From positions 620,001 through 684,000 of the forward strand of contig NZ_JACVOR010000001.1 in the NCBI RefSeq assembly GCF_018882295.1: a stretch of DNA of 64,000 bases, read 5' to 3'. Positions within the stretch are counted from its first letter, which is position 1. Each line of letters starts with the position of its first letter. This DNA is from Polynucleobacter sp. 80A-SIGWE (lineage in GTDB: Bacteria; Pseudomonadota; Gammaproteobacteria; Burkholderiales; Burkholderiaceae). The position numbers and the translations under genes were made by a program. Below are positions 25,122 through 33,800 of this stretch, in pieces. The notes under the pieces were generated by a model that saw only the letters and a program-made list of their open reading frames with translations, had not been told where the DNA came from and searched no databases.

Positions 25122-25994
25122 CTAACGCCTGATAATTGCTTCTACTAGTGGGTGCTGAATTTTCTTCTCTGAGCGAATGGCATAAAAATATTCGTAGATA
25201 TCCTCGCACTTACCAATCATTTCGATGTGATAAGTTTCTTGTAAGTCTTTCTTGATACTTTCTCCAGCTGGAAAGACTCCAAGGCCACTAGCTGCGAAGG
25301 TTTTTAGTAGGGCGCTATCCTCAAACTCCCCTGCAATATTGGGATTAATGCCATTTTCAGCGAACCATTGGTCTATCAAATGACGAACCTTCGAGTGAGA
25401 GGTTGGCAGAAGAATGGGTAACTCATTCAGGCACGCAGGAAAGGCTTTTTTAGATTGTTTGAGTAGTTTCTTGGGCCCAAACCATGCAATGGATGACTTG
25501 ATTAATTCTTCACTGTAGACGTGAAGATTTTTGTTGATTGGAGCGGGTCTGTCAGCCAGCACGATATCCAATCTATGTAAGGCCAAGTCTGCTAAGAGAT
25601 CTTCAAACTCACCTTCATGCGCAATCAGCTGCACATCATTTTTTTCTAGGATAGGCTCCAACAACTGCCTGGTTACCAGCTTGGGTAGGCCATCCGATAC
25701 GCCAACTGTAATTTTGGTTTTAGGAGAGCTTGCTGCCTCCCTCACTGCCTCAGGCAAGCGCTCGCCCAAGAGAAAGATTTGATCTGCAATTTCTAAGGCG
25801 GCAAACCCAGATTCGGTTAAGGCGATACCCCGTCCAGCCGGCTTAAATAGTAGATATCCCAGTGATTTCTCTAATTCATGTACTTGGGCGCTAATCGTCT
25901 GGATCGCAATATTAAGGCGTTCGGCAGCCTTAGACATACTGCCTTCTTTGGCTACTACCCAGAAATAGTAAAGGTGACGGTAGTTATAGAGCAT
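25122..25994 (-). CDS. LysR-type regulator, NhaR-like
   Basis: 290 residues. The N-terminal winged helix NYRHLYYFWVVAKEGSMSKAAERLNIAIQTISAQVHELEKSLG strongly resembles NhaR, the Na+-responsive activator of nhaA, followed by a LysR substrate-binding domain. Here the partner is an SbtA-type Na+/bicarbonate permease, so Na+ or bicarbonate is a plausible inducer. It is co-directional with and upstream of sbtA, which is not the usual divergent LysR layout. Confidence 0.85.
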   Translation of the reverse strand: MLYNYRHLYYFWVVAKEGSMSKAAERLNIAIQTISAQVHELEKSLGYLLFKPAGRGIALTESGFAALEIADQIFLLGERLPEAVREAASSPKTKITVGVSDGLPKLVTRQLLEPILEKNDVQLIAHEGEFEDLLADLALHRLDIVLADRPAPINKNLHVYSEELIKSSIAWFGPKKLLKQSKKAFPACLNELPILLPTSHSKVRHLIDQWFAENGINPNIAGEFEDSALLKTFAASGLGVFPAGESIKKDLQETYHIEMIGKCEDIYEYFYAIRSEKKIQHPLVEAIIRR

Positions 25995-26071
25995 TTTGAT
26001 TATCAGGTTTTTACGAAATTACTATCAATATATCTCTGCTTTTTGTTAAGTGCAAATCAGCCTAAATTAAC

Positions 26072-26098
26072 CCCATGGAAATCCATGGAATTCATGGG
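26072..26098. repeat. Three spaced CATGG repeats upstream of the TerC-UspA gene
   Basis: CCATGG at 26073-26078 and 26083-26088 plus CATGGG at 26093-26098; the outer CCCATG/CATGGG pair forms an inverted repeat. It ends 10 bases before the ribosome site, so it could be an operator or a 5'-UTR hairpin. Confidence 0.45.
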
Positions 26099-26119
26099 TA
26101 ATTAAATGAGGAGATGAAA

Positions 26120-27385
26120 TTGGAACTATTTAGCCCCGAATTTTTTTCGGCTTTGCTGGCAATCATTGTGATTGACTTGGTGCTCGCGGGTGATAACGCC
26201 ATTGTGATTGCGATGGCCGCTAGAAACCTCCCTGCCCATTTGCAGAAAAAGGCAATTGTCTGGGGCGCTGTCGGTGCGATTGCAGTCCGAAGCGCAATGA
26301 CGCTATTGGTTGTCTACTTATTAAAGATCCCTGGTTTGATGCTGATAGGCGGCTTGCTATTGGTTTGGATTGCTTACCGCTTGCTAAATCCCGAGCAAGA
26401 GAATGATGAGCATGGCCAAGCATCCACCACTTTTTGGGGTGCTATGAAAACGATTGTGATTGCAGACGCCATCATGGGCCTAGACAACGTTCTCGCGGTG
26501 GCAGGCGCTTCGCACGGTAGCTATGTGCTGGTTGTCCTTGGATTGTTAATTAGCATTCCCGTGGTTATCTGGGGTTCAACTCAAATCCTCAAGCTGGTCG
26601 AGCGCTACCCTTCAGTTACCTACTTGGGGGCTGGCGTACTGGCATGGACAGCCGCAAAAATGATGATCTCTGAGCCTCTCTCTCAAGATTGGCTTGTCTC
26701 CCAGAGCCCCGCTTTGGAATACGTGATTCAAGTGGCTGTTGTATTGGGTGTATTAACTAGTGGGTTTATTAGAAGTAGGCGTGCGCTTGAAGGTGTGATT
26801 GCTCCTTCGGTTGTAGTTCCCGAGTCTGCAAATGTCGTTTTACAAGAGCAGTCCCCTAATTATGGAGAAAGCAAAATGAATAAAATTTTAATTCCTGTAG
26901 ATGGTTCAAAAAATTCAGATATGGCAGTAAAGCATGCCGTGAAGACTTATGGGCAGGATCCCGGTGCACATTTTCACTTGTGCAATGTGCAGCCTACCTT
27001 ATATCGCCACATCGGCAAATTTTTTAGCAAGCAAGATATTAATGAGTGGCATGCTGAACGTGCGGCACAGGCGGCAGCCTCTGCATCTGCATACCTTGAA
27101 AATCGCGGCCTAAACTTTTCCTTTGCTTATGTGTGCGGAGATAAAGGTAACGCCATTCGTGATGAAGCAGTGCGACTTGAATGCAATCGTATTGTGATTG
27201 GCACTTCAAAGCAAAACTCCCTGAGTCGTTTATTTGAAAACTCTACTACCGCTAAGTTGCTTGAAATCAGCGATATTCCAGTCGAGGTGGTAACAGGTAG
27301 CTCCTTGCCTGCACTTGAGCGTTGGGGTATTCCGGCTCTGGGTGCTGGCGCTGCCACTGCACTGATGGCTGTTGTGATCGATTAG
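26120..27385 (+). CDS. TerC-family membrane protein fused to a universal stress protein domain
   Basis: About 421 residues. The N-terminal half (about 1-215) is a TerC/YjbE integral membrane unit with IDLVLAGDNAIVIAMAARNLP and DAIMGLDNVLAVAG, whose acidic residues bind metal; TerC proteins of the Alx/YceF type export Mn2+. The C-terminal part (from about 253) is a UspA domain starting MNKILIPVDGSKNSDMAVKHA with IVIGTSKQNSLSRLF near its end, then a short hydrophobic tail. TTG 26120 gives the family-typical MELFSPEFF and a 6-base gap from AGGAG; ATG 26114 abuts AGGAG with no gap. An internal ATG with its own ribosome site begins the UspA part. Confidence 0.85.
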   Translation: MELFSPEFFSALLAIIVIDLVLAGDNAIVIAMAARNLPAHLQKKAIVWGAVGAIAVRSAMTLLVVYLLKIPGLMLIGGLLLVWIAYRLLNPEQENDEHGQASTTFWGAMKTIVIADAIMGLDNVLAVAGASHGSYVLVVLGLLISIPVVIWGSTQILKLVERYPSVTYLGAGVLAWTAAKMMISEPLSQDWLVSQSPALEYVIQVAVVLGVLTSGFIRSRRALEGVIAPSVVVPESANVVLQEQSPNYGESKMNKILIPVDGSKNSDMAVKHAVKTYGQDPGAHFHLCNVQPTLYRHIGKFFSKQDINEWHAERAAQAAASASAYLENRGLNFSFAYVCGDKGNAIRDEAVRLECNRIVIGTSKQNSLSRLFENSTTAKLLEISDIPVEVVTGSSLPALERWGIPALGAGAATALMAVVID

Positions 27386-27408
27386 TTTTAATCCAGCTGT
27401 TCTCTTTT

Positions 27409-27436
27409 ATGCCCTCGTTCTGAGGGCATTTTTTTG
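27409..27436 (+). terminator. Intrinsic terminator of the TerC-UspA gene
   Basis: ATGCCCTC (27409-27416), 5-base loop, GAGGGCAT (27422-27429), followed by a run of seven T. Confidence 0.92.
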
Positions 27437-27445
27437 CCCATCTAT

Positions 27446-27464
27446 ATTCAGTTAAATACTGAAT
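27446..27464. promoter_or_regulatory. Palindromic operator candidate upstream of the HPF-like gene
   Basis: Perfect arms ATTCAGT and ACTGAAT with spacer TAAAT, 80 bp before the HPF-like start and just after the preceding terminator. It is AT-rich and dyadic, as a metal- or stress-responsive repressor site would be. Confidence 0.4.
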
Positions 27465-27543
27465 TAAAGTCAATTAAATTCTGCTTTATTAGAAGTAAAG
27501 ATTGTCCTATTCTGAGTCTGTGTTTAACAAAGGAGAGATGGCA

Positions 27544-27876
27544 ATGAATGTGATCTTAGATGCGAGAGAAGAAGTTGAGTCGGAATTAAAAGTCTTCACA
27601 GAGAATCGGGTGAAGTTTTCATTAAAGCGGCTCTTTTGGATGGTACGAAAAATCAAGATTCAATATTCTGCAGTCCCGTCATCTAAGACGACTTGCAATC
27701 AACATTGCATGATTAGTTTAGAGACATTTGACCACCATCAAATCGAAGTGAGTATGACCGCAAGAGATAAACGGATGGCTCTGGAAATGTGCCTTAAGAA
27801 AATCTATAAGCTGATTCAGAAGGCGTTTCATAAAAGTCAAAAATATGGGCGATTTTCAAAACACGTCTACGTATGA
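27544..27876 (+). CDS. Small HPF/RaiA-like (ribosome hibernation factor-related) protein
   Basis: 110 residues from ATG 27544, chosen because GGAG lies 8 bases upstream (ATG 27538 is too close). MNVILDAREEVESELKVFTENRVKFSLKRL, then a central strand pair (KIKIQYSAVP, CMISLETFDHHQIEVSMTAR) and a helix (RMALEMCLKKIYKLIQKAF) follow the beta-alpha-beta-beta-beta-alpha order of the S30AE fold of HPF/RaiA. Identity to classical HPF is low, so a different RNA-binding or regulatory role is possible. It ends 60 bp before a manganese riboswitch. Confidence 0.5.
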   Translation: MNVILDAREEVESELKVFTENRVKFSLKRLFWMVRKIKIQYSAVPSSKTTCNQHCMISLETFDHHQIEVSMTARDKRMALEMCLKKIYKLIQKAFHKSQKYGRFSKHVYV

Positions 27877-27910
27877 GAAATTCACCCATAATTCAATTTA
27901 TTCGTCATAA

Positions 27911-27933
27911 GTATGATCTAATTACTGTCATAC
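27911..27933 (+). promoter_or_regulatory. Promoter -10 inside an inverted repeat, start of the RND-operon leader
   Basis: TATGAT at 27912-27917 is a good -10 element; the -35 region is poor, suggesting activation or weak basal use. GTATGA (27911-27916) and TCATAC (27928-27933) form a perfect 6-bp inverted repeat across the -10 and the predicted start, so a regulator could also bind here. Transcription from it would begin just before the riboswitch aptamer. Confidence 0.4.
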
Positions 27934-28034
27934 ACATGGGGAGTAGCCTGCTCAGTTTTCTGAGTCCCTTATGCCGACAATTCGACCTTTGGGTCCGGTA
28001 TAAGGGTGATTCAATCTCAAGGCAAGACCATTTT
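27934..28034 (+). promoter_or_regulatory. yybP-ykoY manganese riboswitch (aptamer)
   Basis: The conserved pieces of the yybP-ykoY (Mn2+) riboswitch occur in order: GGGGAGUAGCC at 27938-27948 (L1), a hairpin CUCAG-UUUU-CUGAG at 27951-27964, then a long arm CCCUUAUGCC / GGUAUAAGGG (27966-27975 with 27997-28006). That arm encloses the L3-type bulge GACAAUUC (27976-27983) and the inner hairpin GACC/GGUC. GGCAAGACC (28021-28029) closes the junction. AUGG (27936-27939) pairs with CCAU (28028-28031) as P1. GGGGAGUAGC, CAAUUCG and GCAAGACC match the Lactococcus Mn2+ riboswitch as I remember it. This family switches expression on when Mn2+ is high. Confidence 0.92.
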
Positions 28035-28058
28035 AATTTTTATAAATGGTTTTCTTTT
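28027..28058 (+). terminator. Riboswitch expression platform: terminator competing with P1
   Basis: ACCAUUU (28027-28033), a 10-base loop, AAAUGGU (28044-28050), then UUUCUUUU. The bases CCAU (28028-28031) that close aptamer helix P1 are the same ones that build the left arm of this terminator, so the two structures exclude each other: metal-bound P1 gives read-through, metal-free RNA terminates. The stem is AU-rich and modest, which suits a switch. Confidence 0.8.
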
Positions 28059-28156
28059 GAATTTGCTACACCAATCTTTGATACACCTACTCAAAACCGT
28101 GCTCAGATCCCTGATTTGGGGAATTTCTCGCCTATTTGTCGTCTCAGGGACGGATA

Positions 28157-28192
28157 ATGAGAAGTCACATCTTTTTTCTAAAATTGTCGTAA
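28157..28192 (+). CDS. Possible leader peptide coupled to the efflux operon
   Basis: ATG 28157 with AGGGA six bases upstream encodes MRSHIFFLKLS and stops in TAATG, overlapping the ATG of the next gene, whose own ribosome site is poor. AGGGA lies in UCAGGGA (28144-28150), which can pair with UCCCUGA (28108-28114). Translation of the operon's first gene may therefore depend on this short frame. No homology support is possible at this length. Confidence 0.3.
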   Translation: MRSHIFFLKLS

Positions 28193-29457
28193 TGAATCGC
28201 TTAACGTCTGCATCGATACTGACCCTCTGCATCCTGCTCTCAGGTGGAGTTAGTGCGCAAGGTAAAAAGCCACTTACGCTCAATGAGTTGATTGTCATTG
28301 CATTGGAATCGAGCCCTCAAGTCTTGGCTGCACGAGATCAATCTAAGGCTATCAAAGGACAACTTTCTACAGCTCGCGCAATTCCTAATCCGGAGTTTGA
28401 GTTAAACACTGGCCAACAAAGATCGGTATCGGGCCCATTAACTACAGGTAATGTGTCATCGTGGTCAGTAACGCAACCTCTAGACATGCCCTATACCCGT
28501 TATCCCAGAGTGAATGCTGCTGAGGCGAATGTTCGGGCTGCGGATGCGACACGAATTGCATTCGAGATTGAAATGATTTCAAGAGTGCAACAGCGTTTTT
28601 ATGAATTAATGCGTCGTGATGCAGAGCTAAAAGCTGCTGAAGAAGATTTGGGGTTAACGAAGCAAATTCGTGATCGCATGCAAATTCGGTATGACGTTGG
28701 CGAGACTGCTCGATTTGAATTAATTCGCGCACAAACTGAGTTCCTAAATGCGCAAATTAATACGGAATCTAGCAAGCTTAGGGTTGAGCAGGCTAAGGGG
28801 CAACTCAGGCAGGTGGTCGGACATAACTTGCCCGCTGATTATGAGGTGGTTTCTCAAATCTTCAAGATTGAGCCTTTACCCCCTTTACCAACCTTGCTCA
28901 GTGAGTTGCACTCGCAGAGTCCTGAGTTACAAAGAGCAAAAGCAGAGGTTGAGGCGACTGAATCTAGACTCAGTTTCGAGCAGAACTCTCGCTTACCAAA
29001 GCTATCCATCAAGGCACAACAATATAACGACCCTAACTTTACTGACCGCCTCTATGGTTTAGTGGTGAGCATTCCTATCTGGGACTTTAAGGGTGGTCAG
29101 ATTGCAGAGGCGGAAGCCAATGCATCCAAAGCTAAGAATCAATTTAATGCACAAAGCCAGAGTCTGGAGCAGCAGTTAGAAACAGCATACAAGCTCTATC
29201 AAATGACTAGTTATCAGGTAAAGATTCTGGATCAAGATGTGGTTCAGTTGGCCTCAAGTGCACGACGGATTGCGGAGGTTTCTTACCGCTACGGCGAGCG
29301 GGGCATGCTCGAGTATTTGGATGCGCAAAGAACATTTAGAGTGGCTCGTAATGACTTAATTAAAGCGCGGTTTGATTTGGCTTCGGTTGTTACAGAGATT
29401 CAGCGTTTAAGAGCAACTCCGGAGTGGATTGCAAAAATTGAGAGTGGAAAGCAATGA
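28192..29457 (+). CDS. Outer-membrane efflux factor, CzcC/TolC family
   Basis: 421 residues with a signal peptide (MNRLTSASILTLCILLSGGVSAQ) and two TolC-type repeats of long coiled helices (e.g. EAEANASKAKNQFNAQSQSLEQQLETAYKLYQ). It forms the outer-membrane channel of a tripartite metal efflux system. I place the start at the signal-peptide ATG; a longer in-frame reading from 28006 would translate the riboswitch and its terminator. It follows the Mn2+ riboswitch leader and overlaps the adaptor gene by four bases. Confidence 0.88.
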   Translation: MNRLTSASILTLCILLSGGVSAQGKKPLTLNELIVIALESSPQVLAARDQSKAIKGQLSTARAIPNPEFELNTGQQRSVSGPLTTGNVSSWSVTQPLDMPYTRYPRVNAAEANVRAADATRIAFEIEMISRVQQRFYELMRRDAELKAAEEDLGLTKQIRDRMQIRYDVGETARFELIRAQTEFLNAQINTESSKLRVEQAKGQLRQVVGHNLPADYEVVSQIFKIEPLPPLPTLLSELHSQSPELQRAKAEVEATESRLSFEQNSRLPKLSIKAQQYNDPNFTDRLYGLVVSIPIWDFKGGQIAEAEANASKAKNQFNAQSQSLEQQLETAYKLYQMTSYQVKILDQDVVQLASSARRIAEVSYRYGERGMLEYLDAQRTFRVARNDLIKARFDLASVVTEIQRLRATPEWIAKIESGKQ

Positions 29458-30800
29458 AGCAAGAATTCATAGCAAAAATTGACAAATTAAAGGAGCTTTA
29501 TGCTCGTTATAGGGCAGTGGCAAAGGTTTATGTTCAGAAATGGATTGCCATCGTCATTAAAACTCAGAACGACTGGTATGCACTGACCCATGAGTGGTTT
29601 AGTACGCATTTACCTCGCGTTGCTCAGCAATACGATAAGAGCCCTCAGTGGACGCAGAAAGGACTTTTTTACTTTCCTTGGTTTTGTTTATTTTTGATCA
29701 TCCTAAATTACTTCAATGTGTTTGATCGTAGTCCAACCATTAAGTCGGTCCAGGATCCCAATATAGTTATTGTTAATGCCGATTTGCGCAAAATGATTAC
29801 AGATGGCAATCTTTATACAGGCTCATTTGTTGAGGAGTTGCGAGCATCTGGTCGCATTGATTTCAACGAGCTCTTTTTATCCCGCATTGGCGCTAATGTC
29901 ACGGGGCGAGTTTCTGAAATCTTGGGCGTTCCTGGTCAGATCGTAAAGCAGGGGGATATCCTCGCTAAAATTACATCAACTGAATTAACGCAATCCCAAC
30001 TCGCTTACCTAAAGGCCAAGAGCGCCAGTCAGTTAGCTGATCAAGCTGCTAATCGGGCCAGAATTTTGTACAAAGAAGATGTGATCGCATTAGCTGAGTT
30101 GCAAAGACGTGAGTCAGAGGCTAGTAGCGCAAAGGCAGAATTTCGTGCGGCTAATGATCAGCTGAGAGTGCAAGGCATGGATCAGCCTAGCATTGATCGA
30201 CTGGCTAAATCTGGTGTGATTGAATCCACCAATAATGTCATTGCCACTATTCCTGGCGAAATCGTTGAGCGCAAGATTAATAAGGGTCAAGTCGTTCAGC
30301 CTGCAGAAGCACTCTTTACGGTGGCTGATTTGAGTACTTTATGGGCCGTATCTGAAATACCCGAGAGTAACGCCTACTTGATTCACAAGGGGCAAAAAAT
30401 TACCTTGATTATTCCAGCCCTTAGGAATGCCGAGGTTGAAGGTGTAGTTGCTCACGTGGACTCGATTGTGAATCCTCAAACACGTACGGTAGTTGTCAGA
30501 ATGGAAGTACCCAATAAAGACAGTCTGATCAAACCTGGCATGTTGGCAACCATGATGATCGAAAGTCAGCCTACCGAGAGACTATTGGTGCCGGTAAGTG
30601 CTGTGATTCGTCAAGATAATCATGATCATGTTTTTATTCGCGAAGATGAAGATACTTATCGCATGGTCACTGTTAAATTGGGGCCAGAAGGGAAGGGCTA
30701 TCGCCCTGTAATTTCCGGGCTTAAAGAGGGTCAGGAAATTGCTGTTAACGGTGCCTTTCATTTGAATGCCGAACGTAAGCGACAGTTGAGCGGTGGATAG
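29454..30800 (+). CDS. Periplasmic adaptor (membrane fusion protein) of an RND metal-efflux system, CzcB/CusB-like
   Basis: 448 residues. The membrane-fusion core is clear: barrel-sandwich halves (NVTGRVSEILGVPGQIVKQGDILAKI and VIATIPGEIVERKINKGQVVQPAEALFTVADLSTLW), an alpha-hairpin between them, then beta-barrel and membrane-proximal domains. Unusually, the transmembrane anchor (about 70-90) is preceded by about 70 residues of charged, helical cytoplasmic sequence; most adaptors start with the anchor. HDH (about 388) near the C-terminus could bind metal. It overlaps the preceding gene by ATGA, and the pump gene starts 5 bases downstream. Confidence 0.88.
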   Translation: MKQEFIAKIDKLKELYARYRAVAKVYVQKWIAIVIKTQNDWYALTHEWFSTHLPRVAQQYDKSPQWTQKGLFYFPWFCLFLIILNYFNVFDRSPTIKSVQDPNIVIVNADLRKMITDGNLYTGSFVEELRASGRIDFNELFLSRIGANVTGRVSEILGVPGQIVKQGDILAKITSTELTQSQLAYLKAKSASQLADQAANRARILYKEDVIALAELQRRESEASSAKAEFRAANDQLRVQGMDQPSIDRLAKSGVIESTNNVIATIPGEIVERKINKGQVVQPAEALFTVADLSTLWAVSEIPESNAYLIHKGQKITLIIPALRNAEVEGVVAHVDSIVNPQTRTVVVRMEVPNKDSLIKPGMLATMMIESQPTERLLVPVSAVIRQDNHDHVFIREDEDTYRMVTVKLGPEGKGYRPVISGLKEGQEIAVNGAFHLNAERKRQLSGG

Positions 30801-30805
30801 ATCTC

Positions 30806-33800
30806 ATGATTGAGAAAATTGTTCGACTTTCACTTCAGCAACGTCTTCTAGTTGTCATTATTGCGCTCGTCCTTTTTGTAGCTGGACTATTGGCAACAAA
30901 GCGTTTGTCAGTCGACGCTTTCCCGGATGTCACCAACGTACAGGTGCAAATTGCCTCTGAGGCACCAGGACGCTCACCTGAAGAGGTGGAGCGCTTTGTC
31001 ACGGTGCCAATTGAGTTGGGAATGACGGGCCTTCCAGGGTTAACAGAAATGCGTTCCCTGAACCGTAACGGCTTGTCTGTGATTACCTTGGTATTTACTG
31101 AAAAAACAGATTTGTATTTCGCTCGTCAATTGGTTACCGAGCGTTTGATTGAGGTGGCTTCCAAAATGCCGGAGGGTATTACTCCAGTAATGGCGCCTCC
31201 ATCTACGGGGCTGGGAGAGATCTACCAATACACCCTAGACCATCCCTCCGATGGAGATAGGCAGCTAACAGTAGAAGAGCTCGAGGAACGTCGTACGATT
31301 CAAGATTGGGTTGTTCGTCCAATGTTGCGGTCTATCGCAGGTGTTGCGGAAATTAATACGCAGGGTGGTTTTGCCCGTGAATATCAAGTACTTGTTAATC
31401 CAGAACGATTGCGCCATTACCAAGTTAGTTTGCGCGAAGTGTATGAGGCACTTGCTAGAAATAATGCCAATTCTGGTGGTGGGCAGTTGCCTAGCTACGC
31501 AGAGCGTTTCTTGATTCGAGGCGTGGGATTAGTTACCAAGCCTGAAGATATCGGAAAAATTATTCTCAAAGAGGTTAAGGGGATTCCGGTTTACGTTAAG
31601 AATGTCGCGGAAGTGACTATCGGTAGTGAGGTTAGGCAGGGCGCCGCTATTAAGAATGGTTATACCGAGAGTGTTGCCGGCATCATTCAGATGATTCGTG
31701 GTGGTAATGCGCGAGAGGTAGTCAATCGCATTAAACAAAAGGTTGCCGAGATTAATGAGGGTAAGTTATTGCCTGATGGCCTGCAGATTGTGCCTTTTTA
31801 TGATCGTACGGACTTAGTAAATGCTGCGATGTTCAACGTAGCAAAAGTGTTGATTGAGGGTGTGATCTTGGTGGTGATCCTGCTCTTCCTGTTCCTAGGT
31901 GACGTGCGCTCCTCTCTCATTGTGGTGGCAACCTTAATCCTCACGCCGCTACTGACATTCTTAGTGATGAACCGCTACGGCATTTCTGCCAACCTCATGT
32001 CGCTTGGAGGTTTGGCGATTGCAATCGGCATCATGGTCGATGGCTCGGTAGTGGTAGTAGAAAATACCTTTGCCAAGCTAGGCGAAAGACTGAAGACTGG
32101 TGAGTCAAAGATTCGTATTATTTTGGAGGCCGCTACCGAGGTTGGTACACCGGTACTCTTTGGTGTTGGCATCATTATTTTAGTTTTCATGCCTCTGCTA
32201 TCTCTGGAAGGTATGGAAGGAAAGATGTTTGCGCCAATGGCTATTACGATCGCCATCGCACTCACTATTTCACTAATTCTTTCTTTCACCTTATCCCCAG
32301 TTCTTTGCTCTTACATCTTGAAGGGCGGAAGTGAGGATGACACAAAAATTGTGGCTCGTTTACGCGCACCATATGAGCGTTGGTTGCATTGGTGTCTTGC
32401 TAATCCAAAGTTAGTTGTCAAAAGGTCTTTAATAGGATTAGCAGCTAGTATTGTTGGATTTACCTTGCTTGGAAAAGCATTTATTCCAGTGATGCAAGAG
32501 GGTTCTATTACCCCAGTGATTGTGCGAGCCCCGAATATCTCTTTGGATGAATCCATTAAGTTGGAGTTTGAGGCGATTAAACGCATCATGACTATTCCAG
32601 ACGTTCAGATGGCAGTATCTCGCCTGGGTAAAGGGGAATCCCCTGCAGACCCAGGTCAGCCTAATGAATCTGACCCGATTGTGACTCTCAAGCCCTTGGG
32701 TGATCGCAAGCTCAGCCAGGAAGAGATCGCGCAAGAGATTCGCGATAAGTTGAAGACCTTACCGGGGATTGAGCTCTCTATTTCTCAGCCAATTGCTGCG
32801 CGTGTAGATGAGATGGTTTCTGGTGTGCGCTCTCAAGTGGCAATTAAAATTTTTGGAGATGATATGGCTACACTCCAAAAGCTGGGCGCTCAGATCAGTC
32901 AAATTCTGACTAAGATGAAAGGTAGCAATGACTTGCGCATCGAGCAAGCCACCGGGCAAAATTATCTAAACATCAACATCAATCGCGATGCAATCGCTCG
33001 ATATGGAATTAATGTTTCCGACGTGAATGATGTTATTGAGACGGCGATAGGTGGTAAGCAGGCAAGTACGGTGTATGAAGGGGAGAGACGCTTTCCTTTA
33101 GTTCTACGCTATCCAGCCCCATATCGGGATAAGGTTGATGCAATTGAAAACATTATTTTGCATTCACCTGATGGTGCTCAAGTCTTGATGCGTGACTTAG
33201 CTGATATTTCTTTGGTTGATGGCCCAGCACAGATTTCTCGAGAGTCTGGTAAGCGACGTTTAGTCGTTGGCGTCAATGTGGATGGTCGAGATCTTGGTGG
33301 ATTCGTAAAAGAGGCGCAAAGTCTCATCGCTAAGCAGGTGGAGTTACCGCAAGGCTATAGCCTGGAGTGGGGCGGGCAATTTGAAAACATGGAACGCGCT
33401 ATGGCTCGTTTGATGATCATCATCCCGATAACGATTTTGGCGATCTATTTCTTACTCTTCATGCTTTTTAAGTCGATGCGCTTGGCGGGTTTGATTATTT
33501 TGGTTTTGCCATTTGCTTCGATTGGCGGCGTGTTTGGACTCTTTATTACTGGAGAGTACCTCTCGGTTCCGGCTGCAGTGGGTTTTATTAACCTCTGGGG
33601 TATCGCTGTACTCAATGGCGTGGTGCTGATTTCGTTTATTAAGCAATTGCGTGAGAATGGCTACTCAATGGAAGATGCTCTACTGCATGGCTGTGGCCAT
33701 CGCTTTAGGCCGGTCATGATGACTGCTTCAGTGGCGATGTTGGCCTTAGTTCCAATGCTCTTTTCTGGTGGACCTGGTTCTGAGGTTACTCGCCCATTGG

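Noticed and set aside
25995-26119. Possible second Mn2+ riboswitch in front of the TerC-UspA gene
   Set aside because: The gap lacks GGGGAGUA and the closing GCAAGACC element; only the CATGG repeats are present.
27873-28157. 94-codon open frame overlapping the end of the HPF-like gene by ATGA
   Set aside because: It runs through the riboswitch aptamer and its terminator; the RNA structure explains this stretch better than a protein.
28006-28191. N-terminal extension of the outer-membrane efflux factor
   Set aside because: It would translate the riboswitch terminator and put 62 residues before a clear signal peptide.
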